From Hymenobacter arizonensis (GTDB taxonomy: Bacteria; Bacteroidota; Bacteroidia; Cytophagales; Hymenobacteraceae): a DNA stretch of 64,000 nt. The translations under genes and the position numbers were made by a program. Numbering within the stretch: position 1 is the first letter of the stretch; each line of letters starts with the position of its first letter. Of the stretch, positions 50,131 through 57,954 are shown in pieces. The stretch covers positions 961,129 through 1,025,128 of the forward strand of contig NZ_FOXS01000002.1 in assembly GCF_900115775.1 (NCBI RefSeq), written 5' to 3'. The notes under the pieces are model-generated. The model saw only the letters and a program-made list of their open reading frames with translations, had not been told where the DNA came from and searched no databases.

Positions 50131-50577
50131 TTATAAAAACTTCTTCCCGTCGATGGTGATGGTTTTACTGCTCGGGGCGGGTTGGTTGACTACGCCAATG
50201 GCTCCGGTGGTTTGGGCAACAAAATCGGTTAGCTCGGCTTCGGAATTGAAGAAGTTGGGCGCATCTGCTTTGCCTTGGAACACCAGCGCCAACCAGTACT
50301 TGTTCAGCTCGTTGGCGCTCATGTTGTAGATTTTCTTGCTGGTGTTCTGGCCAATGGGCGTGGTGGTTTTCAGGAGGGCTATCACCACTTTGCTGCCGTC
50401 GGGCCAGCGAAGCTTTTCCCCCTTCATGGTCGACCTCAGCTGCTCTAGCTTCATTTCGGGCGGCACGCCTTTGCCGTTGCCAATGACCACGAGGTTGAGG
50501 TCCTGCGCGCGCGCCGGTGCGCGGCAGTGCACCATGAGAAGCAGTAAGCAGAACGTAAATCGATACACCCAAGCCAT
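50131..50577 (-). CDS. PstS-like periplasmic protein (single lobe)
   Basis: A 148-residue exported protein with signal peptide MAWVYRFTFCLLLLMVHCRA ending ARAQ. The mature part (DLNLVVIGNGKGVPPEMKLE; LRWPDGSKVVIALLKTTTPI; NKYWLALVFQGKADAPNFF; LTDFVAQTTGAIGVVNQPAP) resembles the phosphate-binding PBP_like domain of PstS, but is about half the length of a full two-lobe PstS. It lies 10 bases after the porin stop and 90 bases before the sensor gene, so it is likely co-transcribed and could present a ligand to the sensor's periplasmic domain (inference). Confidence 0.75.
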   Translation of the reverse strand: MAWVYRFTFCLLLLMVHCRAPARAQDLNLVVIGNGKGVPPEMKLEQLRSTMKGEKLRWPDGSKVVIALLKTTTPIGQNTSKKIYNMSANELNKYWLALVFQGKADAPNFFNSEAELTDFVAQTTGAIGVVNQPAPSSKTITIDGKKFL

Positions 50578-50587
50578 ATAGAACGAA

Positions 50588-51640
50588 TTAAAAGCCAACG
50601 GCAACCTGGAAAGTGACCCTGTCGTGGTTGGAGTGCAAGTGGCTGTTGGCGCGTTGGTATTCGAGTTTCAGGACGGCCAGGTAGCTCAACTCATAGCGCA
50701 GGCCGGCCACGAAGGATTGGGTGTTGTCGGAGAGAAAGTACACTTCGCGGTTGCTGGTAAACCGAATGTCGTCGAAGCGGACGTAGGGAATGAATTTCTC
50801 GGTAAGGCGCAGGCCCGCGTACACGTAAGAAGCCACGGCGCGCTGCATGCCCAGGCTGTCGGACTGGCTGGAGACCATGCTGCTTTCGGCCAGTAATTCG
50901 AATTTCCTGGAGGAAACTGAATCAGTGTAGGAAATGGAGCCCGTCACGATGTCCTGATTTATCCGGGTGAGGGCCACTGGCCTCACCCCGCCATTGCCCG
51001 AGTGGTTGTGCATGGTGCTGCCTTTCGAGATGGCATCGTGGTAGAGGGAGGCGCCCAACCGCATGCCGTCGGTGGGCTTGATGTGCACGGCCAGCGTCAC
51101 GGACTTTACCGGGTTGTTGTCGACCACATCGCCCGACCCGATGCCGTTGCCCACCATAGCATCGTAGCCGAAGCGGATGGCACCCAGGTTTTGCCCCTGC
51201 AAGCTCACGCCCGTGGTGTGCAGCGGAATAATGCCCTGTGCGAACAGCAGGGGCCGGTCGATGGTGGGGAAGAACACCCGGCCGTGGTGGTAGGTGTCGT
51301 TCCAGTAGTTGATGGGCGTGTGGTGCTTGCCCAGCAAGACGCTGTGGTTGCCCGCGTAGTTATACTTCAGGATGATGCGCTCGACACTGATGTTAAAATT
51401 AGTGGGCGAAGCGAGCGAGAACCTGAACACGGTTTCTCCGAGGAAGGACAGGCGCTCCGTTATCTCGGAGGTGATAAACAAGTCCTGTTCGCCAAGGCCA
51501 AAGTTTACTTTGCCGTTTTCGTAGTAGGTCAGGGCGTCGACGAACCCTCTGATATGGGTTCGTTGAGCGGAGGCGCGTGGAATGACGCCCACAAGCAAAC
51601 CAAGTAGCAGGACAATGCGTGAGTAAAAGTTTATTTTCAT
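50588..51640 (-). CDS. Outer-membrane porin-like barrel protein
   Basis: A 350-residue protein with signal peptide MKINFYSRIVLLLGLLVGVI ending RASAQ, then alternating strands and a C-terminal aromatic (TFQVAVGF), typical of an outer-membrane barrel. Conserved-looking pieces are FVDALTYYENGKVNFGLGEQ, YNYAGNHSVLLGKHHTPINY and RFGYDAMVGNGIG. It resembles phosphate-selective or OprO/P-type porins in layout but no clear family is assigned. It is the first gene of the operon; a -7 element (minus, 51805-51812) and a 9-bp palindrome (51762-51795) lie upstream. Confidence 0.75.
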   Translation of the reverse strand: MKINFYSRIVLLLGLLVGVIPRASAQRTHIRGFVDALTYYENGKVNFGLGEQDLFITSEITERLSFLGETVFRFSLASPTNFNISVERIILKYNYAGNHSVLLGKHHTPINYWNDTYHHGRVFFPTIDRPLLFAQGIIPLHTTGVSLQGQNLGAIRFGYDAMVGNGIGSGDVVDNNPVKSVTLAVHIKPTDGMRLGASLYHDAISKGSTMHNHSGNGGVRPVALTRINQDIVTGSISYTDSVSSRKFELLAESSMVSSQSDSLGMQRAVASYVYAGLRLTEKFIPYVRFDDIRFTSNREVYFLSDNTQSFVAGLRYELSYLAVLKLEYQRANSHLHSNHDRVTFQVAVGF

Positions 51641-51918
51641 ACGCCACGCATTATTTTTTGACGGCTCCAGGCTTGAGAAGGAAAGAGTGTTTCTCTATTT
51701 AGTAGCGGCCCATTGCCACTACAGAAAGCCCGCTCACGAGAACACTGGGCAAGTGCTTACTTGTTATAATTCTTATTTAATAAAGTATTATAACACAACG
51801 CTGCCAAATATACTTCAAGATTTGATTATCATAGTGCAATAAGATAAAATTGGCAGCAATGTGTTGAGCGAGCTAACAGTTGAGCCGACTATTCATTTCT
51901 ATGAACTCATTATCGCAC
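51641..51918. promoter_or_regulatory. Promoter region of the porin operon with palindrome
   Basis: Minus strand TATATTTG (51805-51812) matches TAnnTTTG exactly. Downstream of it, TGTTATAAT / ATTATAACA (51762-51770 and 51787-51795) forms a 9-bp inverted repeat with a 16-base spacer, placed at about +10 to +43 of the transcript. This could be an operator or a leader hairpin. The leader would be about 160 bases. Confidence 0.4.
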
Positions 51919-52113
51919 CTAGCCGCTGTTGCCAAGTTCCGCGCCGATGTAGGTGTTGAGGGTGCCGAGCAGGTGCAGGCAGAGATTGCCGCCCGAATTG
52001 CTAATGCCCGGCTCGACGTGCCACAACGCTTTCTTGTCCTGATAAGCCTCTATTTCCTGCCCCAGCTCGTTCAGGTCGCGGTCGAAGAGCGTTTTTAGGA
52101 CGGCTACCAACAT
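51919..52113 (-). pseudogene. DinB/DUF1572 family gene remnant
   Basis: The frame from the ATG at 52113 reads MLVAVLKTLFDRDLNELGQE and then WHVEPGISNSGGNLCLHLLG with LNTYIGAELGNSG, the N-terminal half of DUF1572 DinB-like proteins. A stop follows where the family has GYVRNRD: the Tyr codon is TAG (GGC TAG GTG CGA). After it the frame is broken again (a shifted frame reads VR..NEF, as if a few bases were lost). About 65 of ~150 residues remain. Decay of a once-functional gene is likely. Confidence 0.75.
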
Positions 52114-52260
52114 GGTGGGTTTAGGTGAGGAGTTAGGGATTGCCATCCAATTTTGAAAATCGCACTTCAACTGTTTCGCTAACGAAGCTGTTTGAATGCC
52201 AAGTAAAAGACAGAGAGCTTTATCTGATTCTCTGTTCCATTAACCTTAGAAGCAGCGGTA

Positions 52261-52683
52261 ATGAGTACTCCAGTTGTGATTGAACGTGTCTATGAGGCCC
52301 CCATTGAAAAAGTGTGGCAGGCCCTAACCAATACGTTGGCCATGAGGGAGTGGTACTTCCCCCAACTGCAGCAATTCGAGCCCGTGGCTGGGTTCCGGTT
52401 TGCGTTTGCCGGTGATGGGTCGCCCTACGGGAAAGAGTGGGTGGTGACGAACGTGGTAGCCGGGCAAAAACTAGCGCACACCTGGGCCTACAAGAACTAC
52501 CCCGGTAGCTCGGAAGTGACCTTCACCCTAGCTGAGCAGGGCGATAATACCCGGCTTACCCTCACGCACACCGGCCTGGAAAGCTTCCCGGATGACCCCC
52601 ACTTTGCCCGCCGCCGATTTGAAGATGGCTGGGCCCAGATTCTGGGTAGCAACCTGAAGGAGTATCTGAAAAGGAATAGTTGA
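52261..52683 (+). CDS. SRPBCC (AHSA1-type) family protein
   Basis: A 140-residue protein with the START/SRPBCC pattern: VIERVYEAPIEKVWQALTNT, MREWYFP, FRFAFAGDGSPYGKEWVVT and the end FEDGWAQILGSNLKEYL. These hydrophobic-cavity proteins bind small molecules or act as Hsp90 activators; the AHSA1-like bacterial group is mostly uncharacterised. It starts 147 bases from the DinB remnant and ends with a terminator. Confidence 0.88.
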   Translation: MSTPVVIERVYEAPIEKVWQALTNTLAMREWYFPQLQQFEPVAGFRFAFAGDGSPYGKEWVVTNVVAGQKLAHTWAYKNYPGSSEVTFTLAEQGDNTRLTLTHTGLESFPDDPHFARRRFEDGWAQILGSNLKEYLKRNS

Positions 52684-52816
52684 ATAGCTCGTTGGAAACA
52701 AGGCTGCCCGCGCTACGATGGCTACCCGCGGGGCCCGCAAGCTATTCAGCTCCGGCGCTGGGGGCGGCCAAGAGAAACTAGTCGCGGCGTAGGTTTCGGT
52801 GGGGTTGGAAATGAAG

Positions 52817-52850
52817 CCGCCCGCTTCCGGTTGGGGAGCGGGCGGTTTTT
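52817..52850 (+). terminator. Terminator of the SRPBCC gene
   Basis: Stem 52817-52825 / 52837-52845, 9 bp GC-rich, followed by five T. Confidence 0.8.
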
Positions 52851-52872
52851 GCGTTTCAAGGCAAATAGATAA

Positions 52873-53535
52873 TTACTTCTTCTTGGTAGCTGTATGAATG
52901 TTATTGGCATTAGTTAAGCCTATAACATAAGAGACTAGCAAATTCTTGAATTTAGAGTTGCCAAGCAAAGGCAGTACCTTAAGAAGGCTGCGAAAATACA
53001 TGCCTCTTATCCTGCTAAACATTGTGTAATTTTTATAATACATCTTTTTAAGCTCCGCTTGAGAAGTAATTTTGAGAAGGCCTTCATTAACATTTATAGT
53101 TATTAATGGATATTCCGCTGCTCCCTCTGCAGTCAGAATTACTTCTCTATCTAAGCTATAGCTGATAGCCTGCATAAATTTTATAACAGCACCAATTTGA
53201 GGCTGCTGTTTAAATTCTCTGGGGTCAATATCAAATTCAATTTCATCTTGTAAAAAGAAATGGCAATTGACAGTTATGCCTTCAATTGTGAACGAAGTGC
53301 TTCTGCGGTCAAGCTCGCCTGATTCATCCACAAACATTCTTTTTACATAGTCTTTATCAATGCCGGACCTAGTGTCTCCTTCTTCTTCCGAAGGACCAAA
53401 ATGCGGGTTGTAATTCTCATTTATAAAATCAATCAACTGCATCCAAACGTCTATACTCACCTCTTGAACATAGATATCTAGTAAGCCACCATCTGGCTCA
53501 AATATCCATTTGTGTTCTTCCCATTGTTCATTCAT
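52873..53535 (-). CDS. AT-rich orphan gene, unknown function
   Basis: A 220-residue soluble-looking protein, no signal peptide. It begins MNEQWEEHKWIFEPDGGLLD, then IYVQEVSIDVWMQLIDFINE, and ends with a basic part (NANNIHTATKKK). Its DNA is visibly AT-rich and uses A/T-ending codons, unlike the flanking genes; this suggests recent acquisition. I do not recognise a family. It lies 35 bases after the GH92 gene on the same strand, with a small hairpin (53550-53565) between, so it may be co-transcribed with it or be a separate insert. The acidic N-terminal region and Trp-rich pattern resemble some immunity-type proteins, but this is weak. Confidence 0.7.
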   Translation of the reverse strand: MNEQWEEHKWIFEPDGGLLDIYVQEVSIDVWMQLIDFINENYNPHFGPSEEEGDTRSGIDKDYVKRMFVDESGELDRRSTSFTIEGITVNCHFFLQDEIEFDIDPREFKQQPQIGAVIKFMQAISYSLDREVILTAEGAAEYPLITINVNEGLLKITSQAELKKMYYKNYTMFSRIRGMYFRSLLKVLPLLGNSKFKNLLVSYVIGLTNANNIHTATKKK

Positions 53536-53570
53536 GTGTTAAACTTAATACCTCCGCAGGGAGGTGAAAT

Positions 53571-55877
53571 CTACTTCCAAATCGGCCGCGCCCCCATCAC
53601 AAACACCACCGTGCCACCCTTCGCCACGTCCTGCTGCGCCAGAAACGGCTGCGTCAGCTTTTGCCCGTTGAGGGTGACTTGCTGCACGTAGACGTTTTTG
53701 GCGCTTTGGTTTTTGACCTGAATGGTGAATTGCTGGCCGTTTTCGAGGTGCAGGATGGCGCCGTGCACGAGGGGGCTGCCGAGGGCGTATTGACCCGAGC
53801 CGGGGGCGACGGGGTAGAAGCCGAGGGCCGAGAAGAGGTACCAGGCACTCATCTGGCCGCAGTCGTCGTTGCCGCCGAGGCCGTCGGGGGTGGGGTGGTA
53901 CTGGCGGGCGAGGATGTTGCGGACCTGGGCCTGGGTGCGCCAGGGCTGGTCGGTGTAGTTGTAGAGGTAGGCGGCGTGGTGGGCGGGCTCGTTGCCGTGC
54001 ACGTAGCCCCCAATGATGCCCTCACGGGTGATGTCCTCGGTTTCGGCGAAGAACGAGTCGGGCAGGTGCATGGTGAAGAGCGAATCGAGGTGGGGCACGA
54101 AGCGGCGGTTGCCGCCCATGCGCGCAATGAGGCCGGCGGGGTCGTGGGGCACGGCGAGGGTGTAGTTCCAGGCGTTGCCCTCGATGAAGCCCTGGCCGTT
54201 GGTGCTGAGCACGTCGAACTTGGGGCGGAAGCTGCCGTCGGCCAGGCGCGGGCGCATGGCGTTGGCGCGCGGGTCGAACACGTTTTGCCAGTTGGTGGCG
54301 CGCTTGCTGAACTCCTGGTAGAGGTCGGCGTGGCCGAGCTTCTGGGCGAGCTGGGCGATGCACCAGTCGTCGTAGGCAAACTCCAGAGTGGTGGAGACGG
54401 AGGTGCCGCTGCGCTCGTTGGGCACGTAGCCGCGGGTGATGTAGTCCCCGAGGCCGTCGTACCAGCGGTGGCGGGCGGTGGCCACGCAGGCGGCCAGGGC
54501 GCGCTCGGCCTGGGCGGGCGGCACGGCGCCGTTGAGCACGGCATCGGCAATTACCGAGACGCTGTGGTAGCCGCTCATGCACCAGTTTTCATTGGCGTGG
54601 TGGCTCCAGACGGGCAGCATGTGCTCGGCGCTCTGGTCGTAGTGGGCCAACATGGACTGCACCATGTCGGCGTTGCGCTTCGGCTGGATGAGGTTGAAGA
54701 GCGGGTGCAGGGCCCGGAAAGTATCCCAGAGCGAGAAGGTGGTGTAGTTCGTGAAGCCCTCGGCTCGGTGGGTTTGCTGGTCGAGGCCGCGGTACTGGCC
54801 GTCGGTGTCCTGGTAGATGGTAGGGCTGAGGCAGGCGTGGTAGAGAGCCGTGTAGAAGTTCTCCTTATCGGCCCGGTTGGGCGTTTGGATGGTGACTTTG
54901 CTCAGCTCCTGCTGCCAGAGCTGCTGGCCGGCGCGGCGGGTCTGGTCGAAGTTCCAGCCGGGCAGCTCGGCGCGCATGTTGGCCAGCGCGCCGGCCGCGC
55001 TCACAGGCGAGATGGCAAACTTGACCTTAATTTTCTCGCCGGCCACGGTGCTGAAATCAAAGTAGAGGCGCAGCTGGCGGCCGGCCTGCTCAGGCCATCC
55101 TTGCGTCTGGTCGAAGCGGCCCCAAAAACCGCGGTAAACTTCCTTGGGGTCGTATTTGCGGGCGCCGTAGGTTTTGAAGGGCTTCGAGAACTGCATGGCG
55201 AAGTACTCGGTGCGGGTGCGGCCCCAGCCGGTGGTTTGGCGGTAGCCGGTCACGAGCGAGTCGTTTTCGATGCGCACGTAGCTCCACACGTTCTTATCGG
55301 GGTAGTTGTAGATGCCGGCCATCATATCCAGAATGATGTGAGCTGGCTCGGTGCCCGGAAACGTGTATTGGTGGAAGCCCACGCGGGTGGTGGCCGTGAG
55401 CTCGGCGGTGATGTTGTGGTCGTCGAGCTTCACCTTGTAATAGGCCGGCTCGGCTACCTCGTTCTTATGCGAGAATGCGGAGCGGTAGCCACTCTGGGGC
55501 CGGTCAGCGGTGCCGGTGTTGAGCTGCAGCGGGCCGGTGGTGGGCATGATGAGGAAGTCGCCCAAATCGGAGTGTCCCGTGCCGCTGAAATGCGTGTGGC
55601 TGAAGCCGACGATGGTGCGGTCGTCGTAGTTGTAGCCTGCGCAATACTTGTAGATGTCGGGGTTGTATTTGCCGTTCAGCTCGTAGCTCAGCGTGTCAGT
55701 ATCGGGCGAGAGCTGCACCATGCCGAAGGGCACGGTGGCGCCGGGGTAGGTGTGGCCCATCTTCTGGGTGCCCACCATGGGGTGGGCGTACTGCACGAGG
55801 TTTTCGGGGGCTTTTTGGGCTTGAATAGCCGTTGCAGACAGAAGCAACAGGAGCAGAAGTTTCTTCGGCTTCTTCAT
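53571..55877 (-). CDS. GH92 family alpha-mannosidase
   Basis: A 768-residue exported glycoside hydrolase with signal peptide MKKPKKLLLLLLLSATAIQA. GH92 hallmarks: LVQYAHPMVGTQKMGHTYPG, GFSHTHFSGTGHSDLGDFL, TTFSLWDTFRALHPLFNLI, WSHHANENWCMSGYHSVSVI and the catalytic region GNAWNYTLAVPHDPAGL, then GNEPAHHAAYLYNYT and GNDDCGQMSAWYLFSALGF. GH92 enzymes are calcium-dependent exo-alpha-mannosidases acting on N-glycan or yeast mannan. The ATG at 55877 follows the 43-base gap to the divergent HNH gene. The long plus-strand frame in this region is a shadow. Confidence 0.95.
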   Translation of the reverse strand: MKKPKKLLLLLLLSATAIQAQKAPENLVQYAHPMVGTQKMGHTYPGATVPFGMVQLSPDTDTLSYELNGKYNPDIYKYCAGYNYDDRTIVGFSHTHFSGTGHSDLGDFLIMPTTGPLQLNTGTADRPQSGYRSAFSHKNEVAEPAYYKVKLDDHNITAELTATTRVGFHQYTFPGTEPAHIILDMMAGIYNYPDKNVWSYVRIENDSLVTGYRQTTGWGRTRTEYFAMQFSKPFKTYGARKYDPKEVYRGFWGRFDQTQGWPEQAGRQLRLYFDFSTVAGEKIKVKFAISPVSAAGALANMRAELPGWNFDQTRRAGQQLWQQELSKVTIQTPNRADKENFYTALYHACLSPTIYQDTDGQYRGLDQQTHRAEGFTNYTTFSLWDTFRALHPLFNLIQPKRNADMVQSMLAHYDQSAEHMLPVWSHHANENWCMSGYHSVSVIADAVLNGAVPPAQAERALAACVATARHRWYDGLGDYITRGYVPNERSGTSVSTTLEFAYDDWCIAQLAQKLGHADLYQEFSKRATNWQNVFDPRANAMRPRLADGSFRPKFDVLSTNGQGFIEGNAWNYTLAVPHDPAGLIARMGGNRRFVPHLDSLFTMHLPDSFFAETEDITREGIIGGYVHGNEPAHHAAYLYNYTDQPWRTQAQVRNILARQYHPTPDGLGGNDDCGQMSAWYLFSALGFYPVAPGSGQYALGSPLVHGAILHLENGQQFTIQVKNQSAKNVYVQQVTLNGQKLTQPFLAQQDVAKGGTVVFVMGARPIWK

Positions 55878-55920
55878 ACGGGTAGTGCGAATTAGGCGGC
55901 AATATCCAGTAATTCGGGCC

Positions 55921-56412
55921 ATGAATAACTGCTTGCATTGTGGCGCCACAACCGCTAATCCCAAATACTGCTCCCGCTCACATGCGGCCATTCATACCAA
56001 CCAACAGGCTCCTAAGCGGCTGCTAACGCGCAAATGTGCCGACTGCGATGTTTTGATTCCCGCGAGCCGGCAGTTTTGCGCTGTGCACGGCAAACGCAAA
56101 GCCGACTATAGCCAGCTAACCGTGGCGCAACTCAAAGCCAAAGATGCTATCAAGCACCCCAGTTACTACCGTGGCTATCTCAACAGCATTACGCGGCTGC
56201 TAAATGCCCATCGGCCCCGCGTATGTCAATCGTGCGGCTATGACAAGCACGTCGAATACTGCCACAAACTGCCCATCAAATCTTTTCCTGATTCGGCTAC
56301 GGTAGAGAAGGTATCAGGAGCGGAAAATATTCTGGTGCTGTGCCCAAACTGCCACTGGGAATACGACCACGGTCTCCTATCAATAAACCCCACACGGGGC
56401 GGCCTTAGCTAG
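55921..56412 (+). CDS. HNH-like zinc-finger protein
   Basis: A 163-residue Cys-rich protein. CxxC pairs: CLHC (4-7), CADC (39-42), CQSC (102-105), CPNC (141-144). The last 60 residues match the HNH fold: RPRVCQSCGYDKHVEYCHKL, then ENILVLCPNCHWEYDHG. The His of EYCH and the terminal DHG are the HNH residues. HNH nucleases occur in phage, restriction and homing systems, but this one stands alone between GH92 and a tRNA. It starts at 55921, where MNNCLHCGATT begins the first finger. Its last codons form one arm of a strong hairpin (56386-56434). Confidence 0.8.
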   Translation: MNNCLHCGATTANPKYCSRSHAAIHTNQQAPKRLLTRKCADCDVLIPASRQFCAVHGKRKADYSQLTVAQLKAKDAIKHPSYYRGYLNSITRLLNAHRPRVCQSCGYDKHVEYCHKLPIKSFPDSATVEKVSGAENILVLCPNCHWEYDHGLLSINPTRGGLS

Positions 56413-56434
56413 GAAGGTCGCCCCGTGTGGGGTT
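56386..56434. terminator. Long hairpin overlapping the HNH stop and abutting tRNA-Arg
   Basis: Perfect 16-bp outer stem 56386-56401 / 56419-56434, extended by five inner pairs (one G-U). The left arm encodes the last codons of the HNH gene. It can terminate HNH transcription and lies nine bases from the 3' end of the convergent tRNA, whose T-run (plus strand A-run 56436-56441) is between. Confidence 0.85.
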
Positions 56435-56442
56435 CAAAAAAG

Positions 56443-56516
56443 TGGACCTGACAGGAATCCAACCTGTACTCTAGCCCTTAGGAGAGGCTTGCTTTATGCA
56501 GTTAAGCTACAGGTCC
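56443..56516 (-). tRNA. tRNA-Arg (CCT) with unusual D- and T-loops
   Basis: Minus strand folds into a 74-nt cloverleaf. Acceptor GGACCTG / CAGGTCC is perfect; discriminator A and no encoded CCA. D stem GCTT/AAGC with loop AACTGCATA; anticodon stem AGCCT/GGGCT with loop CTCCTAA (anticodon CCT, Arg AGG); variable AGAGT; T stem ACAGG/CCTGT with loop TTGGATT. The T-loop has G at 56 and the D-loop TGC has C at 19, so the usual G19-C56 tertiary pair appears reversed as C19-G56. A T-run follows the 3' end. Confidence 0.88.
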
Positions 56517-56571
56517 GGTTGGCAAACGTGCTCAGCAAATATAACGCACGACTGCGGATTATGGGTTCAAT

Positions 56572-57954
56572 CTACGACTTATACAGCAGCACGATGATAA
56601 ACGACAGCACCGTCAGAATCAGCCCGACCATGAACACCGAGTAGCTGGTGCGCAGCAGGCCGTATTTGCGGGAAAGCACCTCGCCGAGGTAGTACACGTC
56701 GGTCACCATGTTGGTGTAGAGGCCTTCTTTCTGGCGCATGAGCTCGCGGATGCCGTCCTGGAAGTTGTCAAGGCTGAGCTTGGTGAAGTTGCCGAAGAAC
56801 AGCAGGTTGACGCGGCGGTTGGTGGCAATCTGGGGGCTTTTCTTTAGCCACTTGAAGCTCGTGACGTCGGGCTGGGCCGAGAGAATGGCCGTGACCACCG
56901 AGGCCAGTGAGGTAAGCAGCAAGATGCTCATCGGGATGGCCAGTACCGGGTTTCGCGTGAACTCCGGGCCCAGGGTCGAGCTTTTAGCACCCAGGTAGGT
57001 AATGATGACCGACAGCAGCACCGCATTGAGCGAAATCATCATGCTGGCCTTTTTATCGGCCATGTCCGACAGCTTCATGTGGTTGTTGTACATGGTGCGG
57101 AACATGGTTTCCACGCCGCGCTTGGGGTCGGCGAACGTATCGGTCGCGGCTTCGACCTTTTTCTTCTTTTTCTTCTCGGTTTTTTTGAGTCGTTCGCGCT
57201 GCTCGGCCACGTTCTCTTTGAAGGCTTGGGCGTAGCGCTCCTTGCCGGCCTCCGACTCGTACTTGTGCTCGAGCATGAAGTTGAGCTGCTGCTCAGCCCA
57301 CTCGGGGTTGGTGTACGTCTTGCCCAGCACCAATTCCCATTCGGTGCGCAGGAGCTCGGCGTTGGAGCGAAAATCTTCGCGCGCCAGGTTGCTCATGTCG
57401 GCGTCGGTGAGCAGCTTTTGTAGCTCGGTTTCGGGCTCCGAGTCGCGGTGCGTGGCCTTGATGAGGTCCTGCACCAGCTGCGTGCGGGCGGCATCGGCGC
57501 CGCGCTCGGTGAGCCAGGCACTGGCGCGCTCCATGCTGCGAAACTCGTGGCCGTCGTACACGTCCAGGTAGCCGGTATCGTGAAACCAGGCGGCCACCAG
57601 CAGGGCTTCGGTGTCTTCGGGGCTCAGGTTGGCGTCGGTGGCCAGGGCGCGGCATTCTTTAACCACGGCCTCGGTGTGGCGCAGCGAATGGTAGGTAAGC
57701 TTGGCCGTCAACTCCTTGTTAAAAAGCTCCGTTACGTAAGCCTGCGCGTCTTTCACCAAGGCAGAAACTTTGGTTTTGGGCGCCTTCCCGGCCACCTCCG
57801 CGGGGAGGGCTGGGGCTGCTGAAGGGGTAGTACTTTCGGGAGATGCCGTCGGTGCGCCCGGGGCCACAAGGGAGGCGGTTACGACGGTATCGGGGGTGAT
57901 TTCTTCCATGACAGGCGAAGCTACGGCCGGTTCATCCGGCGGGCTTGCCAGCAT
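56572..57954 (-). CDS. HD domain fused to Pycsar-type membrane effector domain (PycTM)
   Basis: A 460-residue protein. An Ala/Pro/Thr-rich disordered lead (1-60) precedes an HD hydrolase domain: LRHTEAVVKE (His93), AAWFHDTGYLD (His125-Asp126), THRDSEPE and DADMSNL (Asp184/186), a complete HD set. A Lys-rich linker (KKTEKKKKKKVEAA) leads to the PycTM domain (about 285-460): FRTMYNNHMKLSDMADKKAS, then membrane segments at ~305-322, 338-360 and 436-457. PycTM is the membrane effector of Pycsar anti-phage systems that respond to cCMP/cUMP. No cyclase is nearby. The start may be 57954 or the ATG at 57909. Confidence 0.88.
   Translation of the reverse strand: MLASPPDEPAVASPVMEEITPDTVVTASLVAPGAPTASPESTTPSAAPALPAEVAGKAPKTKVSALVKDAQAYVTELFNKELTAKLTYHSLRHTEAVVKECRALATDANLSPEDTEALLVAAWFHDTGYLDVYDGHEFRSMERASAWLTERGADAARTQLVQDLIKATHRDSEPETELQKLLTDADMSNLAREDFRSNAELLRTEWELVLGKTYTNPEWAEQQLNFMLEHKYESEAGKERYAQAFKENVAEQRERLKKTEKKKKKKVEAATDTFADPKRGVETMFRTMYNNHMKLSDMADKKASMMISLNAVLLSVIITYLGAKSSTLGPEFTRNPVLAIPMSILLLTSLASVVTAILSAQPDVTSFKWLKKSPQIATNRRVNLLFFGNFTKLSLDNFQDGIRELMRQKEGLYTNMVTDVYYLGEVLSRKYGLLRTSYSVFMVGLILTVLSFIIVLLYKS

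Noticed and set aside
53661..55895. 744-residue open frame on the plus strand
   Set aside because: Antisense to GH92, with a Gly/Val/Glu/Ala composition and no known motif. GH92 signatures are clear on the minus strand.
56572..57954. A full Pycsar operon
   Set aside because: No PycC-type cyclase is visible within the window on either side; only the effector-type domain is present.
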